Below are positions 1-8,217 of a stretch of DNA of 64,000 nt, piece by piece. Location of the stretch: positions 1 to 64,000 of the forward strand of contig NZ_JAQZAM010000020.1 in the NCBI RefSeq assembly GCF_028737215.1. Direction: 5' to 3'. Numbering within the stretch: the stretch's first letter is position 1; every line of letters begins with the position of its first letter. The DNA comes from Actinomycetospora chibensis. GTDB taxonomy: Bacteria > Actinomycetota > Actinomycetes > Mycobacteriales > Pseudonocardiaceae. The notes under the pieces are model-generated. The model searched no databases, had not been told where the DNA came from, and worked only from the letters and a program-made list of their open reading frames with translations. Position numbers and translations under genes: made by a program.

Positions 1-50
1 GCACACCAAGATCTTGTCAGAGCCCTACCCGACGATTCATCAGACACGCC

Positions 51-536
51 CTAGCCGGCACCGATCTCGGCCAGCTCGGCGCCGGTGGCGGCGACGAGGT
101 CGTCGGGGGCCAGCTCCATCTGCAGCCCCCGACGGCCGGCCGAGCAGAACACGCTCCCGTGCTCGGCCACCGAGAGGTCGATCACGACGTCGAGCGGCTG
201 GCGCCCGCCCAGCGGGGCGATGCCGCCGACCACGTAGCCGGTGAGGCGCTGGGCCACCGCGGGGTCGGCCATCACGGCCCGCTTGCCCCCGCAGGCCGCC
301 GCGAGCGCCTTGAGGTCCAGCGTCCCGGCGACCGGCACCATCGCGAGCACCGGGCGGCCGTCGACCTCGGCGACCAGGGTCTTGAGCACCCGCCGCGGGT
401 CGAGGCCGAGGGCGTCGGCGGCCTCCGTGCCGTACGCGGCCCTGCCGGGCGCCGCGTAGGGGTGGGTCGTGTACGGGACGCCTGCGTCGTCGAGCGCCAC
501 CAGGGCCGGGGTCGCCGCCGCCGCTCGTCGCGCCAC
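51..536 (-). CDS. YbaK/EbsC-type aminoacyl-tRNA deacylase
   Basis: A 161-residue protein of the YbaK/ProX family. These cytoplasmic enzymes hydrolyse mischarged tRNAs, typically Cys-tRNA(Pro), and so guard translation fidelity. It shows the family lysine (K52 in RVLKTLVAE) and the glycine-rich GGIAPLG strand (residues 104-110). Its length is normal for the family. I chose the GTG at 536 because the family fold begins directly after it; an open frame continues upstream to 863 but would cover the sigR promoter region. It is divergent from sigR. The exact tRNA substrate cannot be read from the sequence. Confidence 0.85.
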   Translation of the reverse strand: MARRAAAATPALVALDDAGVPYTTHPYAAPGRAAYGTEAADALGLDPRRVLKTLVAEVDGRPVLAMVPVAGTLDLKALAAACGGKRAVMADPAVAQRLTGYVVGGIAPLGGRQPLDVVIDLSVAEHGSVFCSAGRRGLQMELAPDDLVAATGAELAEIGAG

Positions 537-574
537 GACCGGCGAGCCTAGCGACGCCCACCCCGCGACCGGCG

Positions 575-600
575 GGAATCCCGCACCCCGAAACCTTGTT
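575..600 (+). promoter_or_regulatory. SigR-type autoregulatory promoter of sigR
   Basis: GGAAT (575-579) and GTT (598-600) are separated by exactly 18 bases. This matches the GGGAAT-N18-GTT consensus known for SigR/SigH thiol-stress sigma factors. It sits between the divergent ybaK-like gene and sigR, so positive autoregulation of sigR is expected. Transcription would start around 606-608, just before an in-frame ATG at 610. Confidence 0.75.
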
Positions 601-774
601 GACGCGGACATGCCAGCAGTGATGACGATGACGGAGGCCGGCACGGCCCCCGTGACGCCGCTCCCCGGCGTGACGTCGTCCGCGGAGTGGGATGTCCGGG
701 AGCTGACGCGGGTAGTCTCCGCGGGATCCGTCGACGTTCCGACCGCGCCCCGGGCGCGGTCCGAAGGGAGCCCC

Positions 775-1473
775 GTGGCCGACGCGGCGAGGGCTGTGCC
801 TGACCAGACCCCCGGCGACACCAGTACCGACCAGGGGCGACCCGAAACGGTCGACGTGGCCACCGAGACACCCGAGGAGCGGGCCGCGCGTTTCGAGCGC
901 GACGCGATGCCCCTGGTGGACCAGCTCTACGCGGCGGCCCTGCGGATGACCCGCAACCCGGCCGACGCCGAGGACCTGGTGCAGGAGACGGTGCTCAAGG
1001 CCTACTCCTCGTTCGCCTCGTTCACCCCCGGCACCAACCTCAAGGCCTGGATGTACCGCATCCTGACCAACTCCTACATCAACACCTACCGCAAGCGGCA
1101 GCGTCAGCCCCAGCAGTCGCCGACGGACGAGATCAGCGACTATCAGCTCGCCCAGGCCGGTGAGCACACCTCGCTCGGCCTGCCGTCGGCCGAGGTCGAG
1201 GCGATGGAGAACCTGCCCGACACCGACATCCGCGACGCGCTGCAGGCGCTGCCGGACGACTTCCGGATGGCGGTGTACCTCGCCGACGTCGAGGGCTTCG
1301 CGTACAAGGAGATCGCCGAGATCATGGGCACCCCGATCGGCACCGTGATGTCGCGGCTGCACCGTGGCCGCAAGCAGCTCCGTGACGCGCTCACCGACAC
1401 GGCCCGCGACCGCGGCTTCCTGCGCGACGCCGACGGCGCGCGGGTGGCCTCCGGAGAGGGGGCGGCACGATGA
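775..1473 (+). CDS. sigR: Thiol-oxidative-stress ECF sigma factor SigR (SigH)
   Basis: A 232-residue ECF sigma factor with region 2 at about 44-108 ([14 protein letters not shown], then [20 protein letters not shown]) and region 4 at about 152-205 ([24 protein letters not shown]). The full-length match to the SigR/SigH type, and the rsrA gene that overlaps its stop codon, identify it. SigR directs thioredoxin, mycothiol and protease genes during disulfide stress. I chose GTG 775 because GAAGGGAG lies four bases upstream. The frame stays open to an ATG at 610, which would add exactly 55 residues; that could be the unstable long isoform described for actinomycete SigR. Regulated by its own promoter and by RsrA. 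Confidence 0.95.
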   Translation: MADAARAVPDQTPGDTSTDQGRPETVDVATETPEERAARFERDAMPLVDQLYAAALRMTRNPADAEDLVQETVLKAYSSFASFTPGTNLKAWMYRILTNSYINTYRKRQRQPQQSPTDEISDYQLAQAGEHTSLGLPSAEVEAMENLPDTDIRDALQALPDDFRMAVYLADVEGFAYKEIAEIMGTPIGTVMSRLHRGRKQLRDALTDTARDRGFLRDADGARVASGEGAAR

Positions 1474-1808
1474 GCTGCGGTGAACCCCACGAGACCGACT
1501 GCTCCGAGGTGCTGGCCGAGGTCTGGCTCCTGCTCGACCACGAGTGCGACGCCGAGCGCGACGCCCAGCTCCGTCGCCATCTCGACGAGTGCGGGCCGTG
1601 CCTGGCGCGCTACGGGCTCGAGGAGAAGGTCAAGACGCTGCTGGGCCGCAGCTGCGGCGGCGAGCACGCGCCGGCGGAGCTGCACCAGCGGCTGCGTGAG
1701 CAGATCCGTGCCACGGTGCTCGAGCAGGCCGAGGTCACCGTCGAGCGCGGGCCCGGCGGCACGGTCGTCGAGGTCAACCAGACGCGCGTCGAGTCCTGGC
1801 GCAGCTGA
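1470..1808 (+). CDS. rsrA: Zinc redox-sensing anti-sigma factor RsrA
   Basis: A 112-residue ZAS-family anti-sigma factor whose ATG overlaps the sigR stop (ATGA). It has C3, H7, C11 and the H-x3-C-x2-C core H37/C41/C44, the same positions as the zinc and redox residues of Streptomyces RsrA. In the reduced state it binds zinc and holds SigR; oxidation forms a disulfide, expels zinc and frees SigR. The C-terminal tail after residue 85 is poorly conserved. Translational coupling with sigR is expected. A strong hairpin follows at 1855-1891. Confidence 0.95.
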   Translation: MSCGEPHETDCSEVLAEVWLLLDHECDAERDAQLRRHLDECGPCLARYGLEEKVKTLLGRSCGGEHAPAELHQRLREQIRATVLEQAEVTVERGPGGTVVEVNQTRVESWRS

Positions 1809-1854
1809 GCCGCCGACACCGAGACACGACCCCGACGGAGCGCGGCGCCGCACG

Positions 1855-1891
1855 CCGGCCCCTCACGCGACGCAGGAGCGTGAGGGGCCGG
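1855..1891. terminator. Bidirectional hairpin between rsrA and bL37
   Basis: A perfect 14-bp inverted repeat (CCGGCCCCTCACGC at 1855-1868 and its complement at 1878-1891) with a 9-base loop. It lies between the convergent rsrA and bL37 genes. There is no T tract, as is usual at this GC content. Confidence 0.7.
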
Positions 1892-1908
1892 AACGGCTTG
1901 CCGCGAGG

Positions 1909-1983
1909 CTAAGCGTTGGGGCGCTTGCCGTGGTTGCTGGCCTTCTTCTTGCGGTCCCGCTTCTGGCGCGCGCGCTTCGACAT
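1909..1983 (-). CDS. Small basic ribosomal protein bL37
   Basis: A 24-residue, very basic peptide (MSKRARQKRDRKKKASNHGK followed by RPNA). The size and the NHGKRPNA ending match the actinobacterial large-subunit protein bL37 seen in mycobacterial ribosome structures. It would bind rRNA in the 50S subunit. The gene is easily missed because of its length. It lies between rsrA and the pdtaS-like kinase, and is convergent with rsrA across a strong hairpin. The ATG at 1983 is the only sensible start. Identification is by recall of the family, not by search. Confidence 0.75.
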   Translation of the reverse strand: MSKRARQKRDRKKKASNHGKRPNA

Positions 1984-2030
1984 GCGTCCATCGTCGCACG
2001 TGGGGAGACCGCGCCCGGCGCGGTGGTTGG

Positions 2031-3584
2031 ATGATCGCCATGCAGGGCAGCGGGAACCGCGGCCGGCCGGTGTCGACGCTCTCGAACCTCCTGGCGGCCC
2101 ATACGGACCTGTCGGGGGCGTCGGTGGCCCATCTGCAGCGCATCGTCGCCGAGTGGCAGCTGCTGGCCGACCTGTCGTTCGCGGACTTCCTGCTGTGGGT
2201 GCCCGTGACGAGCCAGGACGGGACTCGGCGGTTCCTCTGCATGGCCCAGAGCCGCCCGACGACGACGGCGACCGCGCACCCCGAGGACATGGTGGGCAGC
2301 GCGCCCGCCGAGAGCCTGGTGTCGCAGCTGCAGCGGGCGACGACCGACACCATGCTGCGCCGCGAGGACCAGCCGCGGTGGCACCGCGGGCGGTCGGTGC
2401 GCCGCGAGGTGGTGCCGGTGCGCGCGCCGCAGGCACGGGAGGCCTCGGGCCAGGGTGACGTGATCGCCGTCCTGGGCCGCGACACCAACCTCGCCGCCCC
2501 CCGGGTGCCGAGCACCCTGGAGATCTCCTACCTCGCGGTCGCGGCGGACCTGCTGCAGATGGTCGCCGACGGCACGTTCCCGACGGCGCAGAGCAAGGAC
2601 GAGGGCCGCTCGACGCCGCGGGTGGGCGACGGGCTGGTGCGCATCAGCTCGACGGGCCGGGTGCTCTACGCCAGCCCGAACGCCGCCTCGGCCTTCCACC
2701 GGCTCGGGTGGAGCGACGAGCTGGTCGGCGCCGACCTGGCGGGGGTGGTGCGCGAGGTCGCCGACGACGCCTTCGAGGGCACCGAGGCCGCCGAGCACGT
2801 GCGGGGCGCGCTGGCGGGCACTCCGTCGCAGCGCGCCGAGCTGGAGGGCCACGGGGCGTCGGCGGTCCTGCGGGCCCTACCGCTGCACCCGCGAGGGGTG
2901 CCGTCCGGCGCGGTCGTCCTGGCCCGCGACGTCACCGACGTCCGCCGCCGCGACCGCGCCCTGCTCAGCAAGGACGCCACGATCCGCGAGATCCACCACC
3001 GCGTGAAGAACAACCTGCAGACCGTCGCCGCCCTCCTGCGCCTCCAGGCCCGCCGCACGCCGCACGCCGAGGCGCAGGAGGCCCTGACGGAGTCCGTGCG
3101 ACGGGTGGCGTCGATCGCGCTCGTGCACGAGGCGCTGGCGGCGTCCGTCGACGAGCGGGTCGACATCGACGAGGTGCTCGACCGCGTGCTGCCGATGATG
3201 AACGACCTCGCCCGGCCCGGTGCCCGCGTGGCCATGAGCCGGACCGGCGAGGTCGGCGTGCTGCCGGCGGTGATGGCGACGCCCCTGGTCATGGTGCTCA
3301 CCGAGCTCGTCGCCAACGCCCTCGAGCACGGGTTCGCCGAGCGGGCCTCGGGGTCCGTCGTCATCACGGCGACGCGGACCGCCGCCGTCCTCGAGGTGGA
3401 GGTCGCCGACGACGGTCGCGGCCTGCCGGAGACGTTCTCGCTGGAGCGGGCCACCGGCCTGGGGCTCCAGATCGTGCGCACGCTCGTCGACTCCGAGCTG
3501 GCGGGGGCCCTGAGCATCCGGCCCGCCGAGGACGGCGGCACCCGGGCGGTCCTCAAGGTCCCGCTGCAGCACCGGGGGCGCTGA
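2031..3584 (+). CDS. pdtaS: Cytosolic sensor histidine kinase PdtaS
   Basis: A soluble 517-residue kinase closely resembling mycobacterial PdtaS. The N-terminal H_kinase_N/GAF-like part has the typical VAEWQLLADLSFADFLLWV block. It is followed by a PAS-like part (GLVRISSTGRVLYASPNA), then a HisKA_2 dimerisation segment with phospho-acceptor H322 in IREIHHRVKNNLQT, and a HATPase domain (NALEHGF, DDGRGLP, GLGLQIV). PdtaS phosphorylates the ANTAR antiterminator PdtaR. The GTG at 2070 (VSTLSNLLAAHT) matches the usual start of the family better than the ATG at 2031 or 2040, but no start has a good ribosome site. Its position facing whiB1 is conserved in mycobacteria. Confidence 0.9.
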   Translation: MIAMQGSGNRGRPVSTLSNLLAAHTDLSGASVAHLQRIVAEWQLLADLSFADFLLWVPVTSQDGTRRFLCMAQSRPTTTATAHPEDMVGSAPAESLVSQLQRATTDTMLRREDQPRWHRGRSVRREVVPVRAPQAREASGQGDVIAVLGRDTNLAAPRVPSTLEISYLAVAADLLQMVADGTFPTAQSKDEGRSTPRVGDGLVRISSTGRVLYASPNAASAFHRLGWSDELVGADLAGVVREVADDAFEGTEAAEHVRGALAGTPSQRAELEGHGASAVLRALPLHPRGVPSGAVVLARDVTDVRRRDRALLSKDATIREIHHRVKNNLQTVAALLRLQARRTPHAEAQEALTESVRRVASIALVHEALAASVDERVDIDEVLDRVLPMMNDLARPGARVAMSRTGEVGVLPAVMATPLVMVLTELVANALEHGFAERASGSVVITATRTAAVLEVEVADDGRGLPETFSLERATGLGLQIVRTLVDSELAGALSIRPAEDGGTRAVLKVPLQHRGR

Positions 3585-3630
3585 CAGGGCCACGGCGGCC
3601 CGGGACGGGCCCTGGAGAGCCCCACAGCAG

Positions 3631-3678
3631 CACGAAGGCCCCGGTCCCGTCCGTGGGACGGGGCCGGGGCCCTCGTGG
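3631..3678. terminator. Convergent terminator between pdtaS and whiB1
   Basis: A long GC-rich inverted repeat: the left arm CACGAAGGCCCCGGTCCCGT is answered by a near-complement ending CCGGGGCCCTCGTG, with one or two mismatches and a tiny loop. It lies between the ends of two convergent genes. Confidence 0.7.
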
Positions 3679-3743
3679 GTCTCGATCGTGGTCGGCCGCC
3701 TGGGGAGCGAGCGCCCGGCCACGATGCCGAGGTGTGCCGCCGA

Positions 3744-3995
3744 TCAGGCGGTGTGCACCTCGGGCCGGATGCCGTGACGCTTCAGCGCACGGCGCTCGTC
3801 CTCGCTCGCTCCACCCCAGACGCCCGCGTCCTGACCGGACTCCAGCGCCCACGTGAGGCACTCGGTCATCGCGGGGCAACGCCGGCAGACGCTTTTCGCG
3901 CGGGCGATCTGAGAGAGAGCGGGGCCACTCGTGCCGACGGGGAAGAACAGTTCCGGATCCTCGTCGCGGCAAGCAGCGTCGTTCCGCCAGTCCAT
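3744..3995 (-). CDS. whiB1: Iron-sulfur transcription regulator WhiB1
   Basis: An 83-residue Wbl protein. The four cluster cysteines are C9, C37, C40 and C46, and the beta-turn GVWGG is at 58-62, followed by a basic tail (RRALKRHGIR). The [4Fe-4S] cluster binds and reacts with nitric oxide; WhiB1 also binds the primary sigma factor and is essential in mycobacteria. The sequence RDEDPELFFPVGTSGPA and the neighbour pdtaS support WhiB1 rather than another Wbl paralogue. The ATG at 3995 is the natural start. A long non-coding stretch upstream is likely regulatory. Confidence 0.95.
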   Translation of the reverse strand: MDWRNDAACRDEDPELFFPVGTSGPALSQIARAKSVCRRCPAMTECLTWALESGQDAGVWGGASEDERRALKRHGIRPEVHTA

Positions 3996-4520
3996 CGTTC
4001 TGAGCTCCTCGGTGGGCGCGCCTCGGGGTGCGCGCCGGTCGTGGTCGTCATCGTCTCGACCTCGTCGTGGGCCCCGTGTAGGGCCCGCGACCTGTCAGGA
4101 GAGACTGAGGACGTCAACTCCCGTTCGAACTGTGACGTCGGTGCCACGGACGAATGCGGTGTCGCCGTCCCCTGCCTCGTGCCCGTCGCTCGCACATTCA
4201 CGAACGTCGGACCCTCCGGTCCGGGTGCACGTCCCTCTCGGGTGGTGCGCCCTTCCCGGTATTCGCGGGGGATGCGACTCAATCTGCAGGACGTGACCAG
4301 AAGGATCGAGTGGCAAGCGGCTCGACGGGCGAACTCGGTCGGTGAGTGGAATAGCGCGGACCGTCATGAGCGCCCGGCTGCGACGAGCGACGATTCAGGC
4401 ACGACGAACCGTCCACCCGTGTGAGCGAGCGCGACGAGCGGTCAGCAGCACGGCTCGATTCAGAAGGCGTCGGCCGCCATCAGATCTCACACGGAGTTCA
4501 CATCGCGCCCGCCGGCGGCC
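3996..4520. other. Non-coding region upstream of whiB1
   Basis: About 525 bases between whiB1 and the lipid kinase, both on the minus strand. Base composition is less GC-rich than in the genes, and no open frame has coding character. It must hold the whiB1 promoter. A TCACA half-site with a poor partner (minus strand, around 4131-4147) resembles a CRP site only weakly. Confidence 0.5.
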
Positions 4521-5441
4521 TCAGACGACCACGCGCAGGGCGTCCGGGACGGCCACGAACTCGACGTCGCTGCGTTCTCCGAGGTGGTCGCCGTCGACCT
4601 GGAGGTTGACGGGCTCGTCGCTCGTGATGCGGATCGCGGGCACGTCGTCGCGGCGCAGCACCGAGGGCAGCCCGGAGGCCCCGTCGCGGCGCAGGACCTG
4701 CCGGACGAGCCGCAGGACGGTCGGCAGCCCCAGGGAGTGCAGGGCGAAGAGCCCGAGACCGCTGTCGAACGAGCAGCCGGGGTTGGTGCGCACCGGGCGG
4801 GGCCCGAGGTAGGTCCACGGATCGGTGTTCGACACGAGGGCCAGGCGCACGCCGCTGACCGGTTCCTCGCCGGGGATCTCGACGGTGAGGTCCGGCGGGT
4901 CGATCCGGGCGCGCGACCAGCGCCGGATCGAGGTGGCCACGTAGCGCGTCGGTGTGGCGTCGTGGCCCCGCCCGCGGGCGCGCTCCATCGAGGCGATGAC
5001 GTCGGCGTCCCAGCCGAGGCCGGCGTTGAAGCTGAACCACCGCTCGTCGGCGCGCCCGAGCCCCACGCTGCGCGAGCGGCCCTCGGCGATCGCGCCGAGC
5101 AGGGTGTGGGTGGCCTCGAGCGGCTCGCGGGGGACGCCCAGGGCGCGGGCGAAGACGTTCGCCGACCCCCCGGGCACCACGCCCAGCGCGGGCACGTGCT
5201 CGCCGGGCCCGTCCGCGAGCAGGCCGTTGAGGGCCTCGTTGACCGTCCCGTCGCCGCCGAGCACGACCACCAGGTCGACGGCCTCGGCCCGCGCCCGGGC
5301 GGCGAGCTCGGCGGCGTGGCCCCGGTACCGGGTCACGACGACGTCGAGCTTGATCTCGCTCGCGAGCGCGTGCGCGATGACGTCCTGACCGGCCGCCGTC
5401 GTCGTGGTGGCCGAGGGATTGGCCACGAGCAGCGCACGCAC
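4521..5441 (-). CDS. YegS/diacylglycerol kinase family lipid kinase
   Basis: A 306-residue protein of the DAGK_cat family, which phosphorylates lipid alcohols such as diacylglycerol at the membrane. The nucleotide motif GGDGTVNE is at 62-69 and PGGSANVFAR at 90-99. The C-terminal beta domain ends in the typical LQVDGDHLGERSDVEFVAVP. The start at GTG 5441 (VRALLVANPSA) matches relatives; a GTG at 5450 is possible. In Mycobacterium the equivalent gene also lies next to whiB1. The lipid substrate is not known. Confidence 0.85.
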   Translation of the reverse strand: MRALLVANPSATTTTAAGQDVIAHALASEIKLDVVVTRYRGHAAELAARARAEAVDLVVVLGGDGTVNEALNGLLADGPGEHVPALGVVPGGSANVFARALGVPREPLEATHTLLGAIAEGRSRSVGLGRADERWFSFNAGLGWDADVIASMERARGRGHDATPTRYVATSIRRWSRARIDPPDLTVEIPGEEPVSGVRLALVSNTDPWTYLGPRPVRTNPGCSFDSGLGLFALHSLGLPTVLRLVRQVLRRDGASGLPSVLRRDDVPAIRITSDEPVNLQVDGDHLGERSDVEFVAVPDALRVVV

Positions 5442-5552
5442 GGCCCTCACCGTAGACCGGGTGCCCCGTCCGTCCGGGGGGTGCCGGGTAGGGATGTCGC
5501 CGATCTCTCCACCGAGCGGTGGACCACACACCCCGGCGCCTAGGCTGATCCC

Positions 5553-5900
5553 GTGACGACGCCACGCCCTGTGCGCCTCGCAGCACTCGGAGTGCTCACC
5601 GAGGGTGTCGTCGCGCTCGTCGTGGCGGCGCTGATGGTGGCCGCGGGCCTGACCTTCTCGGTGTGGGGCTTCCTGGTCCTGCTCGGGGTGGGCATCACCG
5701 TGGCCGGCGTCGCCCTGCTGCGCGGTGCGCGCGGGGCCCGCGGCCCGTCGATCGTCGTGCAGCTGCTGACCCTCGGCTGCGCCTTCTACGCCGCGGTGCC
5801 CTCGGGCCGGCCCGACTGGGGCGTGCCGGTGATCCTGCTGGCCGCGGCGGTGCTGGCGGCGCTGATCTCGCGCCCGGCGCGCGAATGGGCGGGTACCTAG
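5553..5900 (+). CDS. Small integral membrane protein
   Basis: A 115-residue hydrophobic protein with about four predicted membrane helices (VVALVVAALMVAAG, FLVLLGVGITVAGVALL, IVVQLLTLGCAFYAAV, VILLAAAVLAALI) and no recognised catalytic motif. It is divergent from the lipid kinase. Its stop codon overlaps the stop of the convergent phosphatase gene. Mycobacteria carry a small membrane protein at the same place (the Rv3217c type), so it may be a divergent homologue. Function unknown. GTG start at 5553. Confidence 0.7.
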   Translation: MTTPRPVRLAALGVLTEGVVALVVAALMVAAGLTFSVWGFLVLLGVGITVAGVALLRGARGARGPSIVVQLLTLGCAFYAAVPSGRPDWGVPVILLAAAVLAALISRPAREWAGT

Positions 5901-6541
5901 TACCGGTCCGCGGGCGGCGGCGGCGCCTCGACGAGGCCGCCGGGAGCGTTGAGCAGGTCGATGCGCGGCGCGCCGCGCTCGTGGCCCAGCACGGTCACCG
6001 ACGCGGCGTCGAGCGCGAAGCCGACCCCGGCGGCCGGCTCCAGCCCGAGGTAGCGGGCGGTGAGCACGCGCCCGGCGTGGCCGTGCCCGACGAGCACGAC
6101 GTCGCGGTCGGCGAGCTCGCGGTCCGCGTCGGCGAGGACGCGGTCGAGCCGGGCGGCCACCTCGGCCCCCGTCTCGCCGCCGGGACACGGGTGGGTCCAC
6201 ACCGTCCAGCCCGGCACCTCCTCGCGGATCTCCGGGGTGGTGCGGCCCTCGTAGGCGCCGTAGTCCCACTCGACGAGGTCCTCGCGGACGGCGTCGAGCT
6301 CGAGGCCGGCCAGGCGGGCGGTCTCCGTCGCCCGCTGACGCGGGCTCGTCCAGACGACCGGCGGCGGCACGTCGGGCCCGCGCAGGGTGACCAGCAGCCG
6401 ACCAGCGGTCCGGGCCGCCTCGCGACCCCGCTCGGTCAGCGGCAGGTCGGTGCGGCTGGTGTGCCGTCCGTCGCGGGACCACTCGGTCTCGCCGTGACGC
6501 AGCACGTAGATGCGTCCCGTCGAGCTCGCGCTCACGGCCAC
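5897..6541 (-). CDS. Histidine phosphatase family protein (acid phosphatase)
   Basis: A 214-residue member of the phosphoglycerate-mutase-like superfamily. The catalytic RHGE motif is at 15-18 (H16 is the phospho-acceptor), the LTERGREAA helix follows, and the second histidine is in VLVGHGHAGR. It resembles the mycobacterial Rv3214-type acid phosphatase that sits in the same gene order near whiB1. It is cytoplasmic, without a signal peptide. Its stop overlaps that of the convergent membrane protein gene (CTAG). The substrate cannot be inferred. Confidence 0.85.
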   Translation of the reverse strand: MAVSASSTGRIYVLRHGETEWSRDGRHTSRTDLPLTERGREAARTAGRLLVTLRGPDVPPPVVWTSPRQRATETARLAGLELDAVREDLVEWDYGAYEGRTTPEIREEVPGWTVWTHPCPGGETGAEVAARLDRVLADADRELADRDVVLVGHGHAGRVLTARYLGLEPAAGVGFALDAASVTVLGHERGAPRIDLLNAPGGLVEAPPPPADRY

Positions 6542-6564
6542 CCTCCTACCCTGGCTCGCAGACG

Positions 6565-6603
6565 ACGACGCGCCCGCCCCGAGACCCGGGACGGGCGCGT
6601 CGT
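6565..6603 (-). terminator. Terminator of sodN
   Basis: A perfect 12-bp inverted repeat (ACGACGCGCCCG at 6565-6576, complement at 6592-6603) with a 15-base loop, ten bases beyond the sodN stop codon. Confidence 0.7.
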
Positions 6604-6613
6604 GTCGCGGGAC

Positions 6614-7027
6614 TCAGCCCTTCTTGGTCTCCCAGAAGATGTCCGAGATCTCGGCAATGTAGTCGAGCACCTGCTGCCCGGACTGCGGGTCCATGGACGA
6701 CTTGGCGCCGCCCTCACCGCCACCGGCGGCCTTGGTGGCCTTGTTGAACAGCTCGTGGAGCTGCGGGTACTTCTCGAAGTGCGGCGGCTTGAAGTAGTCC
6801 GTCCAGAGCACCCAGAGGTGGTGCTTGACGAGGTCCGCCCGCTCCTCCTTGATCTGGATGGCGCGGGCCCGGAAGGCCGGGTCCTCGTTGCCCTGGTACT
6901 TCTCCTGGATCGCCTTGACCGACTCGGCCTCGATCCGGGCCTGAGCCGGGTCGTAGACGCCACAGGGGAGGTCGCAGTGTGCGGTGGCCTCCAGGCGCGG
7001 GCGGAGGACGCTGGAGAGCAGTCCCAT
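6614..7027 (-). CDS. sodN: Nickel superoxide dismutase
   Basis: A 137-residue precursor of Ni-SOD. After a 16-residue leader (MGLLSSVLRPRLEATA) comes the nickel hook HCDLPCGVY, in which the freed N-terminal His1, Cys2 and Cys6 of the mature enzyme bind nickel. The mature part is about 121 residues, close to the Streptomyces enzyme, and forms a hexamer of four-helix bundles. I chose the ATG at 7027 because GAGGGAGG precedes it; the longer open frame to 7129 would overlap sodX. It is divergent from sodX, its processing peptidase. Nickel-dependent control by Nur is usual in relatives, but I see no clear Nur box. Confidence 0.95.
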   Translation of the reverse strand: MGLLSSVLRPRLEATAHCDLPCGVYDPAQARIEAESVKAIQEKYQGNEDPAFRARAIQIKEERADLVKHHLWVLWTDYFKPPHFEKYPQLHELFNKATKAAGGGEGGAKSSMDPQSGQQVLDYIAEISDIFWETKKG

Positions 7028-7119
7028 CTCGCCTCCCTCTTCCTCACGGGAAATGGTGATCGTTCCGACGTCAGTCAACGTACCCCCGTGACCCGACCCC
7101 GACACGTGGAGCGCCGCTG

Positions 7120-7461
7120 GTGAGGACACCCCGTGAGCTGCTGATCACGCTGGTGGGACGGCGTCCGCGCCGGGTGCTCGTCCGCGGCCCGTCGATGGTG
7201 CCCACGCTGCGCGACGGCGACGTGGTGCTCGCGCTGCCCGGGTCCCGGGTGCGACCGGGCGAGGTCGCCCTCGTGCGCTGGGCCTCGCGGCCGGGCCAGC
7301 TCTCGGTCAAACGGGCGGCGCTGGAGGACGCCGACGGCTGGTTCGCCGTCGGCGACGCCCCGGGGTCCTCGACCGACTCGCGCACCCTCGGGCCCGCGGA
7401 GGTGCTCGGGCCGGTGCGCTGGCGGCTGTGGCCACGCCCGGGGCGCGTGCGGGCGCGCTAG
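7120..7461 (+). CDS. sodX: Nickel-type superoxide dismutase maturation protease
   Basis: A 113-residue S26 signal-peptidase-like enzyme that removes the SodN leader to expose the nickel-binding histidine. The catalytic serine is S25 in GPSMVPTL and the lysine is K64 in LSVKRAAL, followed by the GDAPGSSTDSR block. It lacks a clear membrane anchor, as expected for a cytoplasmic SodX. It is divergent from sodN with a 92-base shared promoter region. GTG start at 7120. Confidence 0.93.
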   Translation: MRTPRELLITLVGRRPRRVLVRGPSMVPTLRDGDVVLALPGSRVRPGEVALVRWASRPGQLSVKRAALEDADGWFAVGDAPGSSTDSRTLGPAEVLGPVRWRLWPRPGRVRAR

Positions 7462-7489
7462 GGGGCCGCGGTGGGGCCCGACAGCCGGC

Positions 7490-8101
7490 TCACGGGGCCC
7501 GCAGGGCCCTCCGGCGCTCCCGGCACGCCGCCCAGGTGGGCAGCGTCCCCGCCGCGCGCGCCTCGTCGAGACCGGGAGCCGCGGCGTCCTTGTCCGACAG
7601 GACGAGCTCGTCGCGCGGAATCCACCGCTCCCAGGGGAGGCCGAGTGCGGGGTCGAGCGGGGAGACGCCGTGCTCGGCGGCCGGCTCGTACTCCCGGGAG
7701 CAGAGGTACGTCGTCACCGTGTGGTCGGCGAGGGCGAGGAAGGCGTGCCCGAGGCCCTCGGCGAGGTAGACCGCCTGGAGCGTCGTGCCGTCGAGGCGCA
7801 CCGCGTCCCAGGCCCCGAAGGTGGGGGAGTCGCTGCGCACGTCGACGACGACGTCGAGCACGGCGCCCGCGCTGCACTGCACGTACTTGGCCTGGCCGGG
7901 CGGCACGTCGGCGAAGTGGACCCCGCGCAGCACACCGCGCCGGGATACGCTCGTGTTCGCCTGCGCAACATGCAGGGGGTGCCCCACCGTGTCGGCGAAC
8001 ACCCCGGCTTGGAAGGGCGCCGCGAACGCGCCCCGCGCGTCCGGGAACACCGGCGGGCTGAACAGCCACGCGCCGGGCACACCGAGCTCCCGCGCCTCCA
8101 C
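7490..8101 (-). CDS. dTDP-4-dehydrorhamnose 3,5-epimerase-like protein (RmlC family)
   Basis: A 203-residue cupin of the RmlC family. The catalytic base H62 is in LRGVHFAD, K72 in QAKYV, and the GHAFLAL and TYLCSREYEP strands are as in RmlC. RmlC inverts two centres in dTDP-4-keto-6-deoxyglucose on the way to dTDP-rhamnose. No other rml gene is near, so it could serve a dedicated deoxysugar or a related epimerase role. The GTG at 8101 fits the family start (VEARELGVPGAW); a longer frame runs to 8185. It is convergent with sodX and divergent from the malic enzyme gene. Confidence 0.85.
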   Translation of the reverse strand: MEARELGVPGAWLFSPPVFPDARGAFAAPFQAGVFADTVGHPLHVAQANTSVSRRGVLRGVHFADVPPGQAKYVQCSAGAVLDVVVDVRSDSPTFGAWDAVRLDGTTLQAVYLAEGLGHAFLALADHTVTTYLCSREYEPAAEHGVSPLDPALGLPWERWIPRDELVLSDKDAAAPGLDEARAAGTLPTWAACRERRRALRAP

Positions 8102-8217
8102 GGACGCCGACCCTAACCTCGGCAGCGCCAGGCCCCGGCGCGCGTGCAGCCCGGACCGATCCGGCGCGACACCGATCCTGGCCACGTGCCGCGACCCCTA
8201 CCCCGCTTGGAGCCCCC

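Noticed and set aside
4131..4147. Possible CRP site upstream of whiB1
   Set aside because: Only one half-site (TCACA on the minus strand) is good; the other matches three of five. Not enough despite CRP control of whiB1 in mycobacteria.
4095..4367. A 90-codon minus-strand frame upstream of whiB1
   Set aside because: No ribosome site, no recognisable family, and codon third positions are not GC-biased as in true genes here.
7028..7119. A Nur operator between sodN and sodX
   Set aside because: Nickel repression is expected from relatives, but I found no clear TTGC-N5-GCAA type palindrome.
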